From contig JAKQSH010000179.1 in NCBI GenBank assembly GCA_029570245.1, positions 1-9,426 on the forward strand: a DNA stretch of 9,426 bases, read 5' to 3'. Shown here piece by piece: positions 1 through 7,261 of this stretch (positions are counted from its first letter, which is position 1; each line of letters starts with the position of its first letter). A model generated the notes under the pieces. It searched no databases. It was not told the DNA's origin and saw nothing but the letters and a program-made list of their open reading frames with translations. Both the position numbers and the translations under genes were made by a program. This DNA is from Deltaproteobacteria bacterium. GTDB lineage: Bacteria; Myxococcota_A; SURF-8.

Positions 1-1
1 A

Positions 2-895
2 GAAGCACAAAAAATGCTGCGAGCGGTTCTGCCTTCCACAATTGAAATAAGAACAACAGTAAAAGATGAAATCAGGTGCCAGGCCGATCCTACACAGATT
101 CAGCAGATTCTGATAAATCTCTGCACAAATTCCGCTCACGCAATGCGCAACGGAGGCGGGACACTCGAAATAACGCTGGAAAGAATTTATCTCGACAAAA
201 ACAGCGTCCTTAAATTCCATGACATAGAAGCCGGACAGTACGCCAGAATCAGCGTCATAGACAACGGCATAGGTATAAAACCAGAAATAATGGACAGAAT
301 TTTCGATCCGTATTTCACCACAAAGAAACAGGGCGAAGGCACAGGTCTTGGGTTGTCAGTTGTTCTTGGAATCGCGCGGGAACACAACGGCGCAATCCAG
401 GTTGAATCCGAATACGGAAAAGGTACCACGGTCAGGGTATATCTGCCGGAAAGCTCTGAAAGTGCCGAAATAAAAAGCAACCTGGAAGAAACCACAGAGA
501 AGAACAAAGGAAACGGCAGAATTCTATTTGTTGACGACGAAAAAGAACTGGTGACACTGGGCAATATAATGCTTTCAAGGCTCGGCTACACTATTCAGGG
601 TGTATCCGATCCAGTTGAAGCGCTTGAAATATTCAGCCGGAACCCTTCGGATTTCGATCTTATAATTACCGATCTTACCATGCCCAGAATGACAGGAATT
701 GATCTCGCAAAAAATATCAGAGAGAAAAGAAAAGATATTCCCATTATAATTTCGACTGGATATTATGATGAAAATATAGTTAATAGAGGCAGGGAAGTCG
801 GCATTGACGAATTCGTCAAAAAGCCTATTTCCAGGAATGAAATCGCCTCAGTAATCAGCAGAGTATTAAGCAGAAGAAGTACAGGACAGCAATAA
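2..895 (+). CDS. Hybrid sensor histidine kinase, C-terminal part (ATPase + receiver)
   Basis: Partial gene: the frame is open to the left edge, so the sensor, dimerisation domain and phosphoacceptor His lie upstream. Residues are counted from the Met codon at 14, which is internal and not a start. The HATPase_c domain shows the N box (ending NSAHAM, N39), the G1 box DNGIGI (83-88), the F box DPYFTT (98-103) and the G2 box GEGTGLGL (107-114). A short charged linker (about 146-167) leads to a receiver domain with the acidic pair D174/D175, phosphoacceptor D220 in ITDLTMP, switch Thr248 and conserved Lys270 before Pro. It should autophosphorylate with ATP and pass phosphate to its own receiver and/or to the activator encoded 2 bp downstream. 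That gene order is typical of cognate pairs of the AtoS/AtoC or NtrB/NtrC kind. The signal sensed cannot be seen. Confidence 0.93.
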   Translation, partial: EAQKMLRAVLPSTIEIRTTVKDEIRCQADPTQIQQILINLCTNSAHAMRNGGGTLEITLERIYLDKNSVLKFHDIEAGQYARISVIDNGIGIKPEIMDRIFDPYFTTKKQGEGTGLGLSVVLGIAREHNGAIQVESEYGKGTTVRVYLPESSESAEIKSNLEETTEKNKGNGRILFVDDEKELVTLGNIMLSRLGYTIQGVSDPVEALEIFSRNPSDFDLIITDLTMPRMTGIDLAKNIREKRKDIPIIISTGYYDENIVNRGREVGIDEFVKKPISRNEIASVISRVLSRRSTGQQ

Positions 896-897
896 AA

Positions 898-2358
898 ATG
901 GCCAGAATTCTGGTAATAGACGACGACCTGATGATGTGCGACATGCTTTCCAGAAAGATTAGTCGCATGGGTCACACCGCAATTACGGCGCATAACAGCA
1001 CCGATGGACTCTCTCTTGCACGCCAGCAGAGTTTCGATATTGTATTCATAGATGTTCGTCTGCCAGATGGAAACGGAATGGACATCATGCCGTTGATCAA
1101 GCAGACGCCCAGTCAGCCTGAAATAATTATAATAACCGGGCTGGCCGACCCGGACGGCGCGGAAATCGCAATAAAAATGGGAGCCTGGGATTATGTTCAG
1201 AAGGGATCGTCTCTTATGGAAATAATCCTCCCGCTGACAAGAGCGCTTCAGTACAGAGAAGAAAAAACCGCAGTGGCATACAAAGTCGCGCTCAAGCGCG
1301 ATGAAATAGTAGGATCAAGCCCCCAGATTAAAAACGCGCTTGATCTTCTGGCCCAGGCGGCAAATACAGACACGTCAGTGCTGTTAACAGGAGAAACCGG
1401 AAGCGGCAAGGAAGTTTTCGCGGGTGCCATACACAAAAACAGTCCCAGAGCCGACAAAAGTTTCATTATTGTCGATTGCGCCGCGTTGCCTGAAAAACTT
1501 ATCGAAAGCCTGCTTTTCGGACACAGAAAAGGGTCGTTTACCGGAGCCAGCGAAAACCGGGTCGGATTGATAAAACAAGCCGACGGCGGCACGCTTTTTC
1601 TGGATGAAGTCGGAGAGTTGCCTCTGGCGCTCCAGAAATCATTCCTGCGAGTGCTGCAGACAAAAACATTCAGACCCATAGGCAGTGAGACGGAAATTGA
1701 AAGTGATTTCCGTCTTATAGCAGCAACAAACCGTAATCTGGAACAAATGGTGGAAGAAGGAACTTTCCGCGAAGACCTGCTGTTCAGGTTGAAATCGTTC
1801 ACAATAGACCTTCCGCCTTTGCGCATGCGCCGCGAAGATATAAAAGCTCTGACGATTTTTCACACTTCAAAAATATGCGATCGCTTTCAGATCGCCACAA
1901 AAGGATTCTCGCCGGAACTGTTCGATGCGTTGATGTCTTTCGACTGGCCCGGCAACGTTCGCGAGTTGGTGAATACACTGGAACGAGCGATTACTGCCGC
2001 CTACGAAGAACCCGTCATTTATCCCAAACACCTTCCGATTAACATCAGAGTACAGATCGCACGCAACGCTGCGGTGCACGACGCTCAGTTACTGAAAAAT
2101 CATGCCGACGAAGAAAACAGACGGGCAGCCGCCACGCCAAAAGTGGAAAGCGATTCAGAAAACCTGCCGTCTTACAAAGACATGCGAGAAGAAGCGATAA
2201 GCTCTGCCGAAGGAAACTACCTGAAAAAACTGCTTGCTTCAAGCGGCGGCAATATAGGCGAAGCTTGCCGCATCTCGGAACTTTCCAGATCAAGACTTTA
2301 TTCTCTTCTCAAAAAATACGGACTGACAGATAAAAACAGTCCTGAAGAACAGGACTGA
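898..2358 (+). CDS. NtrC-family sigma-54-dependent response regulator
   Basis: A 486-residue enhancer-binding protein of normal length and full architecture. The receiver (1-120) has acidic residues D8-D10, phosphoacceptor D52 in FIDVRLP, Thr80 and Lys102. The AAA+ domain (about 137-378) has Walker A GETGSGKE (165-172), the sigma-54 contact loop GSFTGA (212-217, usually GAFTGA), Walker B GGTLFLDE (230-237), sensor I ATNRN (276-280), arginine-finger region FREDLLFRL (290-298) and sensor II WPGNVREL (350-357). A Fis-type HTH closes the protein (about 444-482). The ATG lies 2 bp after the kinase stop, with an AGGA (883-886) in the end of that gene, so the two are translationally close and probably one operon. 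When phosphorylated it should hydrolyse ATP to open sigma-54 promoters. The adjacent palindromes and the -24/-12 element downstream are the obvious target. Its DNA specificity is inferred from position only. Confidence 0.95.
   Translation: MARILVIDDDLMMCDMLSRKISRMGHTAITAHNSTDGLSLARQQSFDIVFIDVRLPDGNGMDIMPLIKQTPSQPEIIIITGLADPDGAEIAIKMGAWDYVQKGSSLMEIILPLTRALQYREEKTAVAYKVALKRDEIVGSSPQIKNALDLLAQAANTDTSVLLTGETGSGKEVFAGAIHKNSPRADKSFIIVDCAALPEKLIESLLFGHRKGSFTGASENRVGLIKQADGGTLFLDEVGELPLALQKSFLRVLQTKTFRPIGSETEIESDFRLIAATNRNLEQMVEEGTFREDLLFRLKSFTIDLPPLRMRREDIKALTIFHTSKICDRFQIATKGFSPELFDALMSFDWPGNVRELVNTLERAITAAYEEPVIYPKHLPINIRVQIARNAAVHDAQLLKNHADEENRRAAATPKVESDSENLPSYKDMREEAISSAEGNYLKKLLASSGGNIGEACRISELSRSRLYSLLKKYGLTDKNSPEEQD
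2337..2357. promoter_or_regulatory. Palindrome 1, candidate enhancer site for the sigma-54 activator
   Basis: Perfect inverted repeat CAGTCCTG-N5-CAGGACTG with 8-bp arms and an AAGAA spacer, overlapping the last codons and the TGA of the activator gene. A second copy with the same core lies 34 bp downstream, centre to centre. The arm/spacer geometry resembles NtrC-type operators (6-bp arms, 5-bp spacer), and the centre is about 175 bp upstream of the predicted sigma-54 start site. The assignment to this particular activator is inference. Confidence 0.6.
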
Positions 2359-2371
2359 AACATCACAAAAT

Positions 2372-2390
2372 TGTCCTGTTTTTCAGGACA
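2372..2390. promoter_or_regulatory. Palindrome 2, candidate enhancer site; may also act as a hairpin
   Basis: Perfect inverted repeat TGTCCTG-N5-CAGGACA with 7-bp arms and a TTTTT spacer. It shares the core GTCCTG-N5-CAGGAC with palindrome 1 and is centred about 141 bp upstream of the predicted sigma-54 start. Because the two copies are alike, RNA from 2341-2355 could also pair with 2373-2387 (15 bp with one G-U), giving a stem just after the stop codon. No clean U-run follows, so a terminator role is less convincing than an operator role. Confidence 0.6.
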
Positions 2391-2494
2391 TTATCTTAAA
2401 ATTCTCCAAATATTCGAACAGCAAACAGAAGCTTTCCGACCAGAAATTGCGCCAACAGCTTGATATCACGCAACATTTTGCCTGACGTATTTTT

Positions 2495-2511
2495 CTGGCA
2501 CAAGTCTTGCT
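2495..2511 (+). promoter_or_regulatory. Sigma-54 (-24/-12) promoter
   Basis: CTGGCACAAGTCTTGCT matches the RpoN consensus YTGGCACGRNNNTTGCW at every strongly conserved base: GG at 2497-2498 and GC at 2509-2510, ten bases apart. Transcription should begin near 2521-2522, about 60 bases before the next start codon. A sigma-54 activator gene directly upstream and paired palindromes at enhancer distance make this much stronger than an isolated motif. Confidence 0.85.
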
Positions 2512-2582
2512 GATATTCATGCACAAGTGGTTGTTGTTTTTATTTTTTCAGCTTCAGATGTATTTGCCGAAACGAGTTGCTT

Positions 2583-2963
2583 ATGAAGACCATACTTTAT
2601 TTATCATCCAAAAGCGAAACTGCCGACAGGCTTGAAGATTCCATTCATATGGCGCTGCCCAACGGCGATATGGAAACATACCATACGCTGGAGTCTCTTT
2701 CTCACAGGCTGAGACAGCCGCTTCTGGGCAGATCGCTGCTGGTTCTTCTGGCGGAGAGCGAAAAGGAGCTGGACGCGATGGTCGAGCTTGCGGGCCTTCT
2801 GGACAGTTTCATAATAATTCTTGTGCTTCCGAATTCGGACAGGCTCACAATTTCGAAGGCGCATACGCTGAAACCCAGGTTCTTCGCAATTATGAATGAA
2901 GATTTCAAAGATGTTGTTTTAGTCGTTAAGAATATTATTTATCAGAACAGCGACATTCATTAA
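2583..2963 (+). CDS. Small receiver-like (pseudo-receiver) protein of unknown function
   Basis: A 126-residue protein read from the ATG at 2583. An in-frame TTG at 2577 is possible, but a weak ACGAG (2572-2576) sits at proper distance only from the ATG. The pattern of short hydrophobic strands alternating with helices ([25 protein letters not shown]) resembles a CheY-like alpha/beta fold. The acidic pair after strand 1 is missing (ILYLSS), and no Asp ends strand 3 (LLAES). It is therefore unlikely to be phosphorylated in the usual way. There is no signal peptide or membrane segment, so it should be cytoplasmic. It is the first gene after the sigma-54 promoter, and its stop is 19 bp before the chemoreceptor, which points to one operon and a role in that receptor's signalling. 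The fold assignment rests on pattern alone. Confidence 0.75.
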   Translation: MKTILYLSSKSETADRLEDSIHMALPNGDMETYHTLESLSHRLRQPLLGRSLLVLLAESEKELDAMVELAGLLDSFIIILVLPNSDRLTISKAHTLKPRFFAIMNEDFKDVVLVVKNIIYQNSDIH

Positions 2964-2966
2964 CAG

Positions 2967-2972
2967 AAAGGA
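2967..2972 (+). promoter_or_regulatory. Ribosome binding site of the chemoreceptor gene
   Basis: AAAGGA lies 10 bases before the ATG at 2983. This spacing favours 2983 over the second in-frame ATG at 2992. Confidence 0.6.
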
Positions 2973-2982
2973 ATTATTTATC

Positions 2983-5886
2983 ATGTTCAAAATGAAATCA
3001 GTCAAGACAAAGATACTGACGCTGAGCATCGCATCGGTACTTCTTGTCGCCCTGGCCATGGTCATCATAATTGTAGTTATGAAAGGCGGATTGAAGGATG
3101 ACATAGGCAAGGAACTTGATACTCTTGCAAAGAGCGAAACCAGCAAGATCGCCAAGGATACCTATCTTATGATAAGGACCATGGATGAATCTCTGAGAGA
3201 AAAACTCAACGGCGACCTTTCTGTTACAAAAGACCTGATAAAACGCGGCGGCAAAATCAACCTTTCCAGTAATGAAACAGTAACCTGGAACGCGATCAAT
3301 CAGGCTACGCAATCTGGAGGAATGATCGAACTGCCGAAAATGAATATAGGCGGAACCTGGTTCGGAAAGATCACGTCCACATCTGAAGAAGTGCCGGTTG
3401 TCGATAAAGTGCGAGCACTGACCGGCAGTACTGCGACAATATTCCAGCGCATGAACGGCAGTGGAGACATGTTGAGAATTGCCACCAACGTCACCGGGGC
3501 CGACGGCAACCGCCTTATAGGCACCTATATGCCAGCCATCAATCCCGACGGCAAAGCGAATGAAATCGTCTCTACCGTAATTCGCGGACAGACCTTCAAG
3601 GGCAACAGCGTAATCCTCGGAAGGACATATATAGCGGTGTACGACCCTATTTTTGATTCCGACAATCAGGTAATCGGTATGGTATATGTCGGCGTTGACC
3701 GCGACAAGATAGCCAGTTTGCGTAACGGCATCATCGACATAGTCGTCGGAAAAACCGGCTATGTATTCATCCTGGATTCCAAGGGCATCAACGTAATTTC
3801 CTATAGAGGCGAAAACGACGGCAAGAATTTGTGGGATACCAAGGATTCTGAAGGAAACGCATTCATCCAGGAAATGATCGCAAAAGGTAAGAAAACAAGC
3901 AACGGCGCAAGTGATTTCGTCCGTTACCCCTGGAAAAACCCTGGTGAAACCGAAACGCGCATGAAAATTGCGGCAGTTACCTACTTCCCGGACTGGGACT
4001 GGGTAATCGGCGCAAGCGTTTATGAAGACGATTTCCATGCTGCCAAAGCCGAAGTTGACAAGTCCCTCAACAGAATGATCCTGTTCGGAGCGCTCGGAGC
4101 AATTATTCTTCTTACTCTTGCAGTTATTGTATCTCTGCTGGTTGCAAGAAAGATTTCCAATCCTCTTATCGAAATGGTCGGCGTCGCCAATGGCCTGGCT
4201 CAGGGCGACATCGAACAGGAAGTCAATGTAAGCAGCAACGACGAAGTCGGAGACCTTGCGCAGGCATTCCAGCAGATGATTGCAGCGCAGAAGGAAATGG
4301 CGAAAGCAGCCGAAAAAGTGTCCGCCGGCGATATGAACGCAAACATCGTTCCGCGCTCGCAGAAAGACGTTCTGGCCATATCGCTCAAGGGCATGGTCGA
4401 AGTGATTCAGAAGCTGATGAAGGAGACTGACACTCTCATCAACGCAGTACGCGAAGGTCGTCTTACCGTTCGCGGCAAAGCGGATGAATTCAAGGGCGGA
4501 TACAAAGAACTGGTCGGCGGCATCAATGATCTTATCGTCGCCTTCGTCGATCCGATCAAGGTCGTCATTCAGTACGTTGAAAGAATTTCCAAGGGCGACA
4601 TCCCCGAAAAGCTCACCGTCGAATACCAGGGCGATTTCAACAAGATCAAAAACGCGCTCAACACCTGCGTCGAAGCCGTCAATATGCTGGTCGCCGACAT
4701 GAATACTCTGGTTGAAGCTGCAGTAAACGGCGATCTGGCAAAGAGAGCCGACGAAAACCGTCATCAGGGAGATTTCCGCAGCATCGTCAAGGGTGTCAAC
4801 GACACACTGAATGCCGTTATCGCCCCCATCAACGAAGCAGCCAAAGTGCTCGAAAAACTTTCCAACCGCGATCTGCGCGCCAGAGTCGAAGGCGCCTACA
4901 AGGGCGATCACGCCAAGGTGAAAGATTCCGTCAACCAGACCGCTATCGCCCTGAACGAAGCGCTGTCGCAGGTTGCAACCGCAGTCAATCAGGTCAGTTC
5001 CGCCGCTTCGCAGATCGCCTCGTCCAGCCAGCAGGTAGCTGAAGGCGCTTCCGAACAGGCCAGTTCTCTGGAAGAAACATCCAGCAGCCTTGAGGAAATG
5101 GCCAGCATGACAAAACAGAACACCGACAACGCGCAGGAAGCCAACAACCTTGCCCTTTCTGCCAAAGCATCGGCTGACATAGGCAACCAGTCCATGGCCC
5201 GCATGATGAAGAGCATGGGACAGATCAAAACCGCAGCGGAAGGCACCGCCGAAATTATCCGCGACATCAACGAGATCGCCTTCCAGACCAACCTGCTGGC
5301 CCTTAACGCTGCAGTAGAAGCAGCACGTGCTGGGGAAGCCGGACGCGGATTCGCGGTTGTCGCAGAAGAGGTACGCAACCTGGCGCTGCGCTCCAAAGAA
5401 GCAGCCAAAAAGACCGAAGAGCTCATCAAACAGTCTGTCAGACTTGCTGAAGAAGGCGAATCAGTCAGCAACGAAGTTGATGTCAAGCTCAGGGAGATAG
5501 TCGACGGCGTTGCCAAAGTTACCGCAATTGTGAGCGAAATTTCCACCGCCAGCCTTGAACAGAGCCGTGGCATTGAGCAGATCAACAAAGCCGTTGCACA
5601 GATGGATCAAGTCACTCAGCAGAACGCTTCAAACTCCGAAGAATCGTCCAGCGCGGCCCAGGAACTGTCCAGCCAGGCACAGGAACTCGCGGCGCTCATC
5701 GGCAGATTCCAGCTCTCCTACACAAACCAGTCCAGCGGCATGTCGCCCATGGGACGCGGCAGTGCAGGTCTTCCGGCCAGACGCGAATCTTCGCTGAGAA
5801 AAGTCGAAAAGAGCGACAAAGGCTATAAGCTTACACCAGAAGACGTTATTCCGCTGGATGACGACCCCGACTTCAAAGAGTTCTGA
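2983..5886 (+). CDS. Methyl-accepting chemotaxis protein, Cache sensor and poly-HAMP
   Basis: A 967-residue transmembrane chemoreceptor, nearly twice the length of classical ones. TM1 is at about 11-33. The periplasmic region (about 38-362) looks like a Cache_3-Cache_2 type sensor, with the typical stretch [13 protein letters not shown] (256-268) and a second part ending in [11 protein letters not shown] (337-347). TM2 is about 365-388, followed by HAMP. Six HAMP-like units recur, marked by Gly-Asp-Leu/Ile-like turns at about residues 408, 449, 492, 538, 583 and 628, some 41-47 residues apart. The coiled-coil signalling domain (about 665-910) contains the conserved hairpin tip [20 protein letters not shown] (764-783), followed by the usual [15 protein letters not shown] (788-801). 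A methylation-like stretch [14 protein letters not shown] lies at 693-706. A flexible tail ends in acidic-aromatic DDDPDFKEF. It should bind a small molecule outside and control a CheA-CheW array inside. The ligand is unknown, and no cheA or cheW is in the window. Confidence 0.95.
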   Translation: MFKMKSVKTKILTLSIASVLLVALAMVIIIVVMKGGLKDDIGKELDTLAKSETSKIAKDTYLMIRTMDESLREKLNGDLSVTKDLIKRGGKINLSSNETVTWNAINQATQSGGMIELPKMNIGGTWFGKITSTSEEVPVVDKVRALTGSTATIFQRMNGSGDMLRIATNVTGADGNRLIGTYMPAINPDGKANEIVSTVIRGQTFKGNSVILGRTYIAVYDPIFDSDNQVIGMVYVGVDRDKIASLRNGIIDIVVGKTGYVFILDSKGINVISYRGENDGKNLWDTKDSEGNAFIQEMIAKGKKTSNGASDFVRYPWKNPGETETRMKIAAVTYFPDWDWVIGASVYEDDFHAAKAEVDKSLNRMILFGALGAIILLTLAVIVSLLVARKISNPLIEMVGVANGLAQGDIEQEVNVSSNDEVGDLAQAFQQMIAAQKEMAKAAEKVSAGDMNANIVPRSQKDVLAISLKGMVEVIQKLMKETDTLINAVREGRLTVRGKADEFKGGYKELVGGINDLIVAFVDPIKVVIQYVERISKGDIPEKLTVEYQGDFNKIKNALNTCVEAVNMLVADMNTLVEAAVNGDLAKRADENRHQGDFRSIVKGVNDTLNAVIAPINEAAKVLEKLSNRDLRARVEGAYKGDHAKVKDSVNQTAIALNEALSQVATAVNQVSSAASQIASSSQQVAEGASEQASSLEETSSSLEEMASMTKQNTDNAQEANNLALSAKASADIGNQSMARMMKSMGQIKTAAEGTAEIIRDINEIAFQTNLLALNAAVEAARAGEAGRGFAVVAEEVRNLALRSKEAAKKTEELIKQSVRLAEEGESVSNEVDVKLREIVDGVAKVTAIVSEISTASLEQSRGIEQINKAVAQMDQVTQQNASNSEESSSAAQELSSQAQELAALIGRFQLSYTNQSSGMSPMGRGSAGLPARRESSLRKVEKSDKGYKLTPEDVIPLDDDPDFKEF

Positions 5887-5907
5887 TATACAACCGGGAA
5901 CCACTCT

Positions 5908-5945
5908 GAAAGAGGCGAGGTGTAAAAACCTCGCCTCTTTCTTTG
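5908..5945 (+). terminator. Rho-independent terminator after the chemoreceptor gene
   Basis: A perfect 13-bp stem (5908-5920 with 5929-5941, core GAGGCGAGG/CCTCGCCTC) has an 8-base loop and runs into TTTCTTT. It lies 22 bp after the chemoreceptor stop and closes the operon that begins at the sigma-54 promoter. Confidence 0.88.
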
Positions 5946-6091
5946 CATTATCTCAGGAGAATTGCTAGCATTCGGCTGCTTTTGTAAAGAGGGCTGATCG
6001 CAAACATCGGTGTGAAGAATGCGGCTGGGATGTCAGGGTATCTGTTCGCGCATCGCTTTTCGGATTAACAGGTATTTGGCAGAAAGAACGT

Positions 6092-6823
6092 GTGTGCGGC
6101 ATGAGAAATGCGAATATCCAGGCGAGACAGAAGTTCGAATCCATAGGCGTTATGACTAGCGGAGTCGTTCACGAGATCAACAATCTCGTAAACATCGCAA
6201 TGAATTATTCCGATCTCGTAGTTGAAGATCGCAACAAGCCTGAAGAAATTATGATGCACGCCAGACAGATTTCGGAAGCCACGCAACGTATGGCCGACCT
6301 TCTCCAGATACTTCTGAATTATTCCAGAGAAGACGACAACTCGCCTACTCTGCACAAAATGTCGGACATAATCACAAGAACAGCGGCAATGGCGAACAAA
6401 ATTATGACCCGCAACCAGATTGATATGCAGAAGGAATTTTCAGATGAACTACCGGGTGTCAATGTCAATCGGAACCACATCATACAGATTCTGATAAACA
6501 TACTGCTAAATTCACTCAACTCGCTGAACAAACGCTACCCGGAATATGACAGCAACAAAACAGTCATAATAAAAAGCGGCCTCATTGAAAAAGACGGAAA
6601 ATCATTCATTCGCACCAGCATAACAGATAACGGAGTCGGCCTGTCTGCAGAGGAAATCCGTCAGATAATGTCGAGAACCGACAGTCGCGAAGCTGTAATA
6701 AATGGTTATGGACTGGGACTGCCGGTTTCTTTCGAACTGGCCGGGCTGTATAATGGTGAAATAAGCATCGAAAGCCGTCCCAACGAAGGCGCAACCTTCC
6801 ATTTAGACCTGCCGGTCGCCTGA
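6092..6823 (+). CDS. Sensor-less soluble histidine kinase
   Basis: 243 residues from the GTG at 6092, which has AGAAAG (6081-6086) five bases upstream. The ATG at 6101 is an alternative. The HisKA domain begins almost at once: QKFESIGVM, then phosphoacceptor H27 in VVHEINN (Leu replaces the frequent Pro after NN). The HATPase domain has an N-box region around N140, G1 box DNGVGL (179-184) and G2 box NGYGLGLP (204-211). No transmembrane segment, PAS, GAF or Cache domain is present, so it should be a cytoplasmic kinase relying on a partner for input or acting as a phosphotransfer partner. Its sequence style resembles PAS-linked kinases, which normally have a PAS domain just before QKFESIG. The frame stays open upstream to 5969 without a usual start codon, which could mean an N-terminal truncation. 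It lies after a terminator, so it is probably transcribed separately. No response regulator is adjacent. Confidence 0.85.
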   Translation: MCGMRNANIQARQKFESIGVMTSGVVHEINNLVNIAMNYSDLVVEDRNKPEEIMMHARQISEATQRMADLLQILLNYSREDDNSPTLHKMSDIITRTAAMANKIMTRNQIDMQKEFSDELPGVNVNRNHIIQILINILLNSLNSLNKRYPEYDSNKTVIIKSGLIEKDGKSFIRTSITDNGVGLSAEEIRQIMSRTDSREAVINGYGLGLPVSFELAGLYNGEISIESRPNEGATFHLDLPVA

Positions 6824-6830
6824 TTTTTTA
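6788..6830 (+). terminator. Possible terminator at the end of the sensor-less kinase gene
   Basis: GGCG (6788-6791) can pair with CGCC (6817-6820), and ACC (6794-6796) with GGT (6814-6816). A T6 run (6824-6829) follows directly after the stop codon. The stem is interrupted and lies inside coding sequence, so this is tentative. Confidence 0.3.
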
Positions 6831-6838
6831 ATAAATAT

Positions 6839-6866
6839 TTGACATGTCCGCACCGGAATGCTTAAT
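6839..6866 (+). promoter_or_regulatory. Sigma-70-type promoter for the riboswitch transcript
   Basis: A consensus -35 TTGACA (6839-6844) is followed after 16 bases by CTTAAT (6861-6866), four of six matches. The overlapping register TTAATT (6862-6867) would carry an extended -10 TG at 6859-6860. The start site would be near 6873, at the 5' edge of the riboswitch. It may cut slightly into the predicted P1 stem, so the exact -10 is uncertain. Confidence 0.5.
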
Positions 6867-6869
6867 TGA

Positions 6870-7023
6870 TTACATTCGTGGTGGTTTCAGCAAGGGAAGT
6901 TCGGTGAAATGCCGACGCGGTCCCGCCGCCGTATGCGCGAACGAAACCGGCAATTGTGCCACTGGGGAAACCTGGGAAGGCGCCGGAATTAGGATGATGC
7001 GCGAGCCGGAAGACCTGCTGTAA
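6870..7023 (+). ncRNA. Cobalamin (adenosylcobalamin-type) riboswitch aptamer
   Basis: The hallmarks of the cobalamin riboswitch appear in order: AAGGGAAG (6892-6899), the stem-loop CGG-TGAAATG-CCG, the GCGGTCCCGCC core (6917-6927), GCCACTG (6958-6964), GGGAAGGCGC (6974-6983) and the B12 box AGCCGGAAGACCTGC (7004-7018). P1 can be formed by TTACA (6870-6874) and TGTAA (7019-7023). The segment between P1 and GGGAAG is short, so P2 appears compact. Ligand binding normally lowers expression of downstream transport or synthesis genes. Here the downstream gene is a lipoprotein. Confidence 0.93.
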
Positions 7024-7068
7024 CCGGTCATTGGTTTTTTCTCTCCGAGGAGGGGGAATCTGCCCGTA

Positions 7069-7122
7069 ATGTGTTGCAAATCTAATCCTCAAAACATGGC
7101 ATCTGCGTCACAGAAGCGCTGA
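7069..7122 (+). CDS. Possible 17-codon leader peptide
   Basis: ATG at 7069 is preceded by the strong purine tract GAGGAGGGGG, 12 bases away. It opens a frame beginning Met-Cys-Cys-Lys and ending with TGA inside the GCGCT/AGCGC hairpin (7116-7130). The spacing is longer than ideal, and nothing resembles a known leader peptide. It may be chance. The tract could instead serve as the RNA segment that the riboswitch hides or exposes. Confidence 0.2.
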   Translation: MCCKSNPQNMASASQKR

Positions 7123-7248
7123 AAAAGCGCAGGCGCGGTATTGCCTGATCAGTCGAGGATAAATCTGAAACACACAAACAGGCCTTTCCTTCTTTTTTCG
7201 GATCGCACAGGGAAGCGAGGAGAAAAGCGCAGGACTTTTGTCTTCGGG

Positions 7249-7256
7249 AAAGGTGA
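7249..7256 (+). promoter_or_regulatory. Ribosome binding site of the DUF4465 lipoprotein
   Basis: AAAGGTGA ends five bases before the ATG at 7262. That start gives a proper Lys-Lys signal peptide n-region, whereas the in-frame TTG at 7238 would add eight residues ahead of it. Confidence 0.65.
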
Positions 7257-7261
7257 AAAAA

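Larger units (their letters stand above)
7024..7261 (+). promoter_or_regulatory. Riboswitch expression platform and long leader
   Basis: 238 nt lie between aptamer and start codon, with no substantial gene. They contain a T6 run (7035-7040) after a weak AACC/GGTT hairpin (7022-7036), a purine-rich Shine-Dalgarno-like GAGGAGGGGG (7047-7056), a GCGCT/AGCGC hairpin (7116-7130), and a second T6 run (7193-7198) downstream of a possible GCCTG/CAGGC pairing (7143-7147 with 7179-7183). Either termination or translation control would fit; the switch mechanism cannot be settled by eye. Confidence 0.5.

Noticed and set aside
2341..2387. 15-bp stem after the activator gene as a classical intrinsic terminator
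   Set aside because: The pairing follows from the two copies of the same palindrome, the loop is 17 bases and no U-run follows. The operator reading explains both palindromes better.
2391..2494. IHF site between the palindromes and the sigma-54 promoter
   Set aside because: The region is AT-leaning, but no stretch matches WATCAANNNNTTR well enough to call.
2998..4911. Long open frame of 637 codons on the minus strand opposite the chemoreceptor gene
   Set aside because: It is a mirror of codon bias in the real gene. The protein shows no domain, no ribosome binding site was seen, and the plus-strand protein is unmistakable.
5962..5997. Eleven-codon TTG frame after an AGGAG in the gap before the sensor-less kinase
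   Set aside because: It has a non-ATG start and spacing too short from the AGGAG (5954-5958), with no recognisable sequence. Likely chance.
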